Origin: an uncultured Alphaproteobacteria bacterium
GTDB taxonomy: Bacteria; Pseudomonadota; Alphaproteobacteria; HIMB59
NCBI GenBank assembly: GCA_902524245.1
Contig: CABZCN010000001.1
Span: 186,001 to 250,000 of the forward strand
Reading direction: 5' to 3'
Length of the DNA stretch: 64,000 bases
In this document: positions 58,984 to 64,000 of the stretch, in pieces
How the letters are laid out: each line of letters opens with the position of its first letter
Position numbering within the stretch: the first letter of the stretch is position 1
Translations under genes and position numbers: made by a program
The notes under the pieces: model-generated
The model's database searches: none
Told to the model about the DNA's origin: nothing
Seen by the model: the letters and a program-made list of their open reading frames with translations, nothing else

Positions 58984-60272
58984 TAATATTTATTAGCAAT
59001 AGGTAGATCTTCAGCAGGGAACAAGGAAATTACTTGGCATCCTTTATCAGTAACAATCAATTCTTCTTCAATTCGCGCAGCAGAATAACCATCTTTTGCA
59101 GGACAATAGGTTTCAAGAGCAAAAACCATTCCTTCTTTAATTTCATCAGGTGAGTCCATTGAAACCAATCTACTGATTATTGGTCTTTCATGAATTGCCA
59201 AACCTAAACCATGTCCGAACTGTAATGCGAATGCTGACATTTCATTTGCAAAACCAAATTCCTCAGCCTTCGGCCATACTGATGCAATTTTATCCGTAGA
59301 TACTCCAGGTTTTACAAGTTCAATGGCTTTGTCTAGCCACTCTCGACACTGCTTGTAGGCATCATTTTGAGAGTCTGATGCCCGTCCAATATTGAAGGTT
59401 CTATAATAACAGGTCCTGTAGCCCATATAAGATTGAAGTATGTCAAAGAAAGCTTGATCACCAGGTCTAAAAATTCTATCTGTAAAATTATGTGGATGCG
59501 GATTACATCTTTCACCTGAAATGGCATTTATTGCCTCGACATCATCTGAACCAAGTTCGTATAAAAGCTTATTTGCATTAGCAACTATTTGAGCTTCACT
59601 AACGCCTGGCTTCATAGTCTCATAAATTTGATGATAAGTAGCATCAACCATCGATGCAGCCTGGTTTAATAACATTAGCTCATCTCTTGATTTTATTTCC
59701 CTGGCTTCAAGAAGAATTTGCTGTCCGTCAATTATCTCTAAACCCTCTGCTTGAAGAGCAAACATCATTGCTGGTTCAACAAGATCCACACCTACAGGTT
59801 CATTTGCTAGTCCCTTTTCATTTAACATTGATTTTATTTCTTTTGCGGCATTTTTCATTAATCCTGCATCAGGATGCACCGTACCCCTCAGGCCTACCAT
59901 TCCTGCCTTCCAATTTTCTTTTGGAAGCCAAGGCGAAAATAATTGGTGATGTTTAGCCGCTGAACCGAAATCCCACAGCACGGGATCATGGTCTTGAGCT
60001 AATAGAGAATATCTACATATTTTGTCTCTTGACCACTCTCCAATAACTGTGCTTGTGAGATATCGGATGTTGTTGTTATCAAAACAAAGGAGTGAACCGG
60101 CTTTTGAATTTTTTAGAGCCTCTCTGGCTCTTCCTAGTCGATATTTGTGAAGTCTAGGAAAATTAATTCTCTCTTCATAATCTACATTTGTCCTTCCATG
60201 AGAAGGTACCCTTCTATGCCAATCGTAATTTGGATTTATATCTTCAGGTTTTATGATTGAAGGTTCACTCAT
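58983..60272 (-). CDS. M24-fold hydrolase with altered metal site
   Basis: A 429-aa protein with a creatinase-like N-terminal domain and a C-terminal pita-bread fold of peptidase family M24. Of the five metal ligands, Asp277 (QAFFDILQSY), His354 (QFGHGLGL), Glu387 (FALETYCP) and Glu402/403 (ARIEEELIV) are kept. The second Asp, expected eleven residues after the first, is Cys288 (YRTCYYRTF). It is thus not a standard two-metal aminopeptidase and may act on a non-peptide amide, as creatinase and ectoine hydrolase do. It sits between SDR and E1 alpha genes with near-zero gaps. Confidence 0.82.
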   Translation of the reverse strand: MSEPSIIKPEDINPNYDWHRRVPSHGRTNVDYEERINFPRLHKYRLGRAREALKNSKAGSLLCFDNNNIRYLTSTVIGEWSRDKICRYSLLAQDHDPVLWDFGSAAKHHQLFSPWLPKENWKAGMVGLRGTVHPDAGLMKNAAKEIKSMLNEKGLANEPVGVDLVEPAMMFALQAEGLEIIDGQQILLEAREIKSRDELMLLNQAASMVDATYHQIYETMKPGVSEAQIVANANKLLYELGSDDVEAINAISGERCNPHPHNFTDRIFRPGDQAFFDILQSYMGYRTCYYRTFNIGRASDSQNDAYKQCREWLDKAIELVKPGVSTDKIASVWPKAEEFGFANEMSAFALQFGHGLGLAIHERPIISRLVSMDSPDEIKEGMVFALETYCPAKDGYSAARIEEELIVTDKGCQVISLFPAEDLPIANKY

Positions 60273-61076
60273 TTATTGAATTACCATTCCTCCATCAATC
60301 ATAAGTATTTGTCCTGTCATATAATCAGACTCACTAGACGCTAAAAATGATGCTGTGCCCACCACGTCTTCAGGATAGGAATACCTCTTCATCAAAATCA
60401 TATTCTCTGCAATTGAGTCCATTGACTCTCCGGGTTTATCAAATTTTCCAATTGCAACTAAATCTTTATCTAGTTGCTCCCATAGCTCTGTTCTTACTAC
60501 GCCAGGGCCATATCCGTTAACGGTAATGCCATGCTCAACTAAACTTTTTGCACCACCTTTTATTAGAGCAGCTATGGCATGTTTGCTCATTCCATAAACC
60601 ACAACATCATCAAAAGTTTCCCGAGATAAAATAGAAGCTACATGAATAATTTTATATGGTTCTTTTTGTTTACCTTGTTTAATCATTTGTCGAGCTTGTT
60701 CTTGCATGCCCAAAAGAGCACCTCGAACATTTATATCCATAATAAAATCGTAATTTTCCTCAGTTATATCCATGAAGAAAAGTGGTTTGTTTACTCCAGC
60801 ATTATTTATAGAAACATTTAGACTACCAAAATTTTCAACTGTTGCTTTTACTGCAGCTACGTGATCTTCACGATTTCTCACGTCTACTTTACATGAAATA
60901 GCCTCACCTCCAGCTGACCTAATTCTCTCTTCAACCTCTTTACAACCGTCAAGGTTTACATCTGTTAGACAAATTTTGGCTCCTTGGGCAGCAAAGTGCT
61001 CACCTACCGCAGCACCCATACCTTGTGCAGCGCCTGTAATAAGGACATTTTTACCTTTTAGTCTCTCTTTATCCAT
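60273..61076 (-). CDS. Short-chain dehydrogenase/reductase
   Basis: A 267-aa classical SDR. The cofactor motif is TGAAQGMGAAVG, then DVRN, NNAGVN, the catalytic Ser in HVASILSRE and YGMSK with Tyr and Lys. The Asp at the end of strand two (CLTDVNLDG) predicts NAD+ over NADP+. It likely oxidises a sugar alcohol, inositol or hydroxyketone imported by the ABC system upstream. It abuts the M24-fold gene. Confidence 0.92.
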   Translation of the reverse strand: MDKERLKGKNVLITGAAQGMGAAVGEHFAAQGAKICLTDVNLDGCKEVEERIRSAGGEAISCKVDVRNREDHVAAVKATVENFGSLNVSINNAGVNKPLFFMDITEENYDFIMDINVRGALLGMQEQARQMIKQGKQKEPYKIIHVASILSRETFDDVVVYGMSKHAIAALIKGGAKSLVEHGITVNGYGPGVVRTELWEQLDKDLVAIGKFDKPGESMDSIAENMILMKRYSYPEDVVGTASFLASSESDYMTGQILMIDGGMVIQ

Positions 61077-61145
61077 AAATTTCCTCCATTTCTATTATAT
61101 AATATGTATTTAAATTACTGACTTCAAATATATTCAAAATGAATA

Positions 61146-62180
61146 TTATCTACCTAAAGCTGATCTCTTTTTTTCCAATAAAGATGTTTTTCGTTCATCA
61201 ATTGTGGCAAGCAGACTCTTTCTAGCTTGCCGCGAGTCAAATACCCTGGACATAGTTTGAAAAACTATAACGATAACCAAAAGCACTGATGTAAATAATT
61301 GAACAAAATGAACCTGAAGTGCATAAAATACGAGACCAGTATTTAAAAAATTGACTGTTAAAGCTCCGATAGCAGCTCCTAAAACACCACCCTTTCCTCC
61401 TAATATACTCACACCTCCAACAAAAGCTGCAACAGTTCCTGCTAAAAGAAGGTATTGCAGTCCTAAACCTTGAGCCGTTCCTGATTTCAAACCAATTACA
61501 GTTCCAGCAAAACCAGCACAAAAACCTGACAGCGCAAAGGCTATAATCATTGGGCGTCTTAAAGGTATACCTGCAGTGAGTGCTTCTTTTCTTGCTCCAC
61601 CGATCGCATATATTTCTCTTCCATATTTTGTGTAACGCATAAAAATTCCTACACAAATGAATATGAGGATAACCGTTAGGCTAGCAGGTGAAAAATACAT
61701 TAAAACTTTAGTAGTAATAAAATCAGGAACTCTAAAATCAGTTAACATAACTGTTTTTTCTTCAGCTATTAGTAAAGCCACACCTCTAAGCAACATAAGT
61801 GTACCAACTGTAATCACAATCGCTCTTATTCTTATGAAAGCTATAACAAAACCTTGTGTTGCACCAATTAGAGTTGAAACTGAAAGTCCTATAATCATCG
61901 CTAATGGGGCGCCTAAGGGGTCTGTTAATTTTACAACTATCACAGCGCACAGGGCCGCGTTAGACCCAATTGATAAATCAATTTCTCCAGCAATTATACA
62001 AATAGTTAATGCTAAACCTACAAGGCCCAAGACTGCAAACCTTTCAAGAATAGCGAAACTGATATTGTGACTAAAGAAAACCTCTATATTAATTGCAAAG
62101 AATACATAAACACAAAATGATAATAAGATTGCAAAAGAGAGATCCACATCTTTTGTAATCTTTTTTAAAAAATTATCCAT
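61146..62180 (-). CDS. RbsC-type ABC importer permease
   Basis: A 344-aa inner-membrane permease of BPD_transp_2 type, with about ten hydrophobic segments. CIIAGEIDLSIGSNAALCAVIV, IRIRAIVITVGTLMLLRGVALL, YAIGGARKEALTAGIPLRRP and GGVSILGGKGGVLGAAIGALT are the usual conserved loops. It pairs with the permease at 62180 (one-base overlap). Normal length, unlike the oversized permeases at 30-34 kb. Confidence 0.93.
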   Translation of the reverse strand: MDNFLKKITKDVDLSFAILLSFCVYVFFAINIEVFFSHNISFAILERFAVLGLVGLALTICIIAGEIDLSIGSNAALCAVIVVKLTDPLGAPLAMIIGLSVSTLIGATQGFVIAFIRIRAIVITVGTLMLLRGVALLIAEEKTVMLTDFRVPDFITTKVLMYFSPASLTVILIFICVGIFMRYTKYGREIYAIGGARKEALTAGIPLRRPMIIAFALSGFCAGFAGTVIGLKSGTAQGLGLQYLLLAGTVAAFVGGVSILGGKGGVLGAAIGALTVNFLNTGLVFYALQVHFVQLFTSVLLVIVIVFQTMSRVFDSRQARKSLLATIDERKTSLLEKKRSALGR

Positions 62181-63220
62181 TATTCCTGAGCCCTACTTCC
62201 TTTAGCAAATAAACCAAAAACTATGATGCTAAACACGATCATTAAGCCCACACCAACTATTCTAGGTCCACTATTAAATCCTTGTAAAACCATCATATTA
62301 TCAACCATAGCAATAAAAATTGCTCCCAAACTAGTCCTTAAAGTAGATCCATAACCACCCATTATTGAATTTCCACCAACCATGACAGTTGCTATAACGA
62401 GTATTGTCATATCACCTGATGATCCAAATTCTGCAGAAAAATAATTAGATTGAGCACTATCCATTTGAGCAACAAAAGCTACTGCAACAAATGCACAACA
62501 AACAGAACAGATTGTGAAAACAATTATCGCCATGGAAAAATTTTCATGGCCAGTGGCTTTTCCAGCAGCTTTGTTTGCTCCAACTAAATAAACTTTCCTT
62601 CCAAAATTTGTATGTCTTAAAACTATCTCAGCTGCAATGGCAATTAAAATAAAAGACCATGTGATACTTGGAAGACCCAAAAAAGAACCAGTTCCTAACC
62701 ATTCTGCATCATGAGGTCTTGTAAAGTTTATTACAAGGTTATCACTCCACCATGCACCAATACCATATAGGATGCCTGCTCCACCTAATGTTACAACAAT
62801 TGGGTTGCCTCCCATTCCAACAAAATATCCTTGTATTACTCCACTTACGACACCTACTGCTAAAGCAGCTAATAGTGAAACTAAAAAGTTTCCTGCAAGA
62901 TCCGGTGATCCAAAACCAGTAGCCATACCCATAGCAAAAGTAACACCACAAATTGATGCTGTTTCTTTTAATGACAATAAAAAAAAATTTCCTGATAAAG
63001 TTACAAATGTAAGTCCTATAGCCATAATGCCATATAGTGCTGCATCTCTGATAATTGCTTTAAAATTGGTTATTGTTAAATAATTTTCTGTAAAAAAAAT
63101 TCCATATATAAACATCACAGCAAAAAGTGACAATAAAATAGCAAGAAGTGTGCGATCCTTATAGAATTGCAAGAACTTTGCAGAAAAAGGTAATTGATTA
63201 TTTTCGATGATAGCGCTCAT
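62180..63220 (-). CDS. RbsC-type ABC importer permease
   Basis: A 346-aa inner-membrane permease. Conserved loops are LTFVTLSGNFFLLSLKETAS (in place of the more usual GG-DLS), GVIQGYFVGMGGNPIVVTLG, YLVGANKAAGKATGHE and MVGGNSIMGGYGSTLRTSLG. It differs from its partner, so the channel is heterodimeric. It overlaps the ATPase gene by four bases. Confidence 0.93.
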   Translation of the reverse strand: MSAIIENNQLPFSAKFLQFYKDRTLLAILLSLFAVMFIYGIFFTENYLTITNFKAIIRDAALYGIMAIGLTFVTLSGNFFLLSLKETASICGVTFAMGMATGFGSPDLAGNFLVSLLAALAVGVVSGVIQGYFVGMGGNPIVVTLGGAGILYGIGAWWSDNLVINFTRPHDAEWLGTGSFLGLPSITWSFILIAIAAEIVLRHTNFGRKVYLVGANKAAGKATGHENFSMAIIVFTICSVCCAFVAVAFVAQMDSAQSNYFSAEFGSSGDMTILVIATVMVGGNSIMGGYGSTLRTSLGAIFIAMVDNMMVLQGFNSGPRIVGVGLMIVFSIIVFGLFAKGSRAQE

Positions 63221-64000
63221 AGGTTTGTCTCGTTAAATGGATCAGTAATCTCTTTGAGAATAACAGGTGTTTTAATTTTTTCTAATCGGTGTTCATCAAT
63301 CATCATTCCTCTATAAAATGTAATCACTCTGTCAGGGAGATATGTGATTTCTTGGATATCAGTAGAGGCAAAAATAATTGTAATTCCTCTTGCTGCTAAT
63401 TCTCTCATTCTTTGATATATCTCTGATTTAGCACCAACATCAACACCTCTTGTCGGCTCATTCACAAGCAATACATCGGGCTTGATTGAAAGCCATTTTC
63501 CTAATGCTACTTTTTGTTGATTTCCGCCACTTAAAAGACCTGACTCATCGTGCATTCTTTTGACATCAATTAAGAACTCTTTTGCTAAATTTCTGGAATA
63601 ATTATCCTCAGAACTGCCAAAGTTAAAACCATATTTTGATATCGCACCAAGTGCTGGGGAGGTTAAATTCTCAAATATTGGACGTCCAAGAAAAAGACCA
63701 TCTTTTTTTCTATCGGAGGAGCAATATGCAATTTTTTTCTTTATAGCATGACTTGGTGATTTAGGTAAAAAGGTTTCACCGTTCAAAGTGAGTGAACCTG
63801 ATCTAGATTGAAGTGCACCTGCTATGGAGGCTAATACTTCACCTGCTCCACTACCAAGTTGCCCAGAGAGCCCAAGTATCTCTCCCTTGAAGGCTGAAAA
63901 ACTAACCGGCTCTAGAACGCCATCAGGCCAAAGTTCTTTTACTTCTAATTTTGGATCATCACTTATATGGTCAGCTTTTGATGGGAACATATTTGCCAAT
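63217..64000 (-). CDS. RbsA-type ABC ATPase, C-terminal half (truncated by window edge)
   Basis: A reading frame open to the right edge; the 260 residues visible are the second nucleotide-binding domain of a double ATPase. Degenerate Walker A is GLSGQLGSGAGEV, then YCSSDRKKDGLF, signature LLSGGNQQKVALGKWL and Walker B VLLVNEPTRGVDVG. The Met that the track uses is internal. The first half and the binding-protein gene are presumably just outside the window. It serves the permeases at 61.1-63.2 kb. Confidence 0.9.
   Translation of the reverse strand, partial: LANMFPSKADHISDDPKLEVKELWPDGVLEPVSFSAFKGEILGLSGQLGSGAGEVLASIAGALQSRSGSLTLNGETFLPKSPSHAIKKKIAYCSSDRKKDGLFLGRPIFENLTSPALGAISKYGFNFGSSEDNYSRNLAKEFLIDVKRMHDESGLLSGGNQQKVALGKWLSIKPDVLLVNEPTRGVDVGAKSEIYQRMRELAARGITIIFASTDIQEITYLPDRVITFYRGMMIDEHRLEKIKTPVILKEITDPFNETNL

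Noticed and set aside
58983-60272. DMSP lyase DddP
   Set aside because: DddP is also M24-fold and of similar length, but its metal-site sequence (as I recall FDTDLVG...CVDISRSW) is not matched by FFDILQSYMGYRTCYYRTF here.
61237-61656. 139-aa Cys/Trp/Arg-rich minus-strand ORF
   Set aside because: Frame-shifted shadow of the permease at 61146-62180; composition is not protein-like.
1-64000. CRISPR array, insertion sequence, prophage or plasmid replication region
   Set aside because: I saw no regularly spaced repeats, transposase, phage structural or replication-initiator gene. The ParA at 44.2 kb has no ParB or Rep partner.

Overview
The window is a low-GC (roughly one third G+C), densely packed chromosomal segment with short spacers, many 1-4 bp gene overlaps, and no transposase, phage or plasmid gene that I can recognise. 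A proteorhodopsin-family gene, many ABC importers for sugars and polyols, and the streamlined style suggest a marine oligotrophic Alphaproteobacterium. The HIMB59/AEGEAN-169 or SAR11/SAR116-like world is my guess; the window holds no rRNA or other marker to settle it.

Layout. (1) 1-7.2 kb: a patchwork of small and mostly unknown genes on both strands (PsiE-like, renalase-like FAD enzyme, DUF985 cupin, small secreted and membrane proteins, three ferredoxin-fold-like small proteins) around a tRNA-Ala(GGC). (2) 7.2-14.4 kb, minus: a CUT1-type ABC importer with two different ATPases, two permeases, a 63-aa membrane protein and a binding protein, followed by DhaL and DhaK. This suggests uptake and phosphorylation of dihydroxyacetone or a related short ketose or polyol. 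(3) 14.5-16.7 kb, plus: a divergent pair of TIM-barrel sugar isomerase/epimerase and Gfo/Idh/MocA dehydrogenase. (4) 16.7-30.1 kb, minus: aldo/keto reductase, HAD phosphatase, xylose isomerase, MBL-fold lactonase-like enzyme, cupin, unknown protein, both subunits of an N,N-dimethylformamidase-type amidohydrolase, a large sodium:solute symporter, an alpha/beta hydrolase, an SCP2-like protein, a flotillin-like SPFH protein and a rhodopsin with an unusual D-N-I motif. (5) 30.3-42.4 kb: a divergent locus with, leftwards, PxpA/LamB-YcsF, biotin carboxylase and two oversized RbsC-type permeases, and rightwards, a binding protein, a double ATPase, KipI/AHS1-like and KipA/AHS2-like carboxyltransferase halves, a 72-aa biotin carrier and a GST. 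Taken together this is a split urea-carboxylase-like biotin enzyme plus a dedicated importer.

(6) 42.4-44.9 kb: unknown secreted proteins and an orphan ParA. (7) 45.0-46.2 kb: iron-containing alcohol dehydrogenase. (8) 46.2-50.5 kb: GldA/GldF/GldG-like ABC system with a DUF4340 protein. (9) 50.5-64 kb, minus: one long operon with an RbsA/RbsC-type importer (ATPase cut by the window edge), SDR, M24-fold hydrolase with an altered metal site, TPP-dependent E1 alpha and beta, a free lipoyl domain, a GabD-like dehydrogenase, a MocA-type dehydrogenase, IolC-like kinase, IolB-like isomerase, class II aldolase and aldose 1-epimerase. It looks like an inositol-type pathway in which the usual IolD and IolE are absent from the window and an acetoin-dehydrogenase-like E1 without E2 is present.

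The three loci most worth follow-up are the rhodopsin-flotillin-symporter-DMFase block, the split biotin carboxylase/PxpA/ABC locus, and the E1 plus lone lipoyl domain inside the iol-like operon. All functions are read from motifs and context; I ran no searches.
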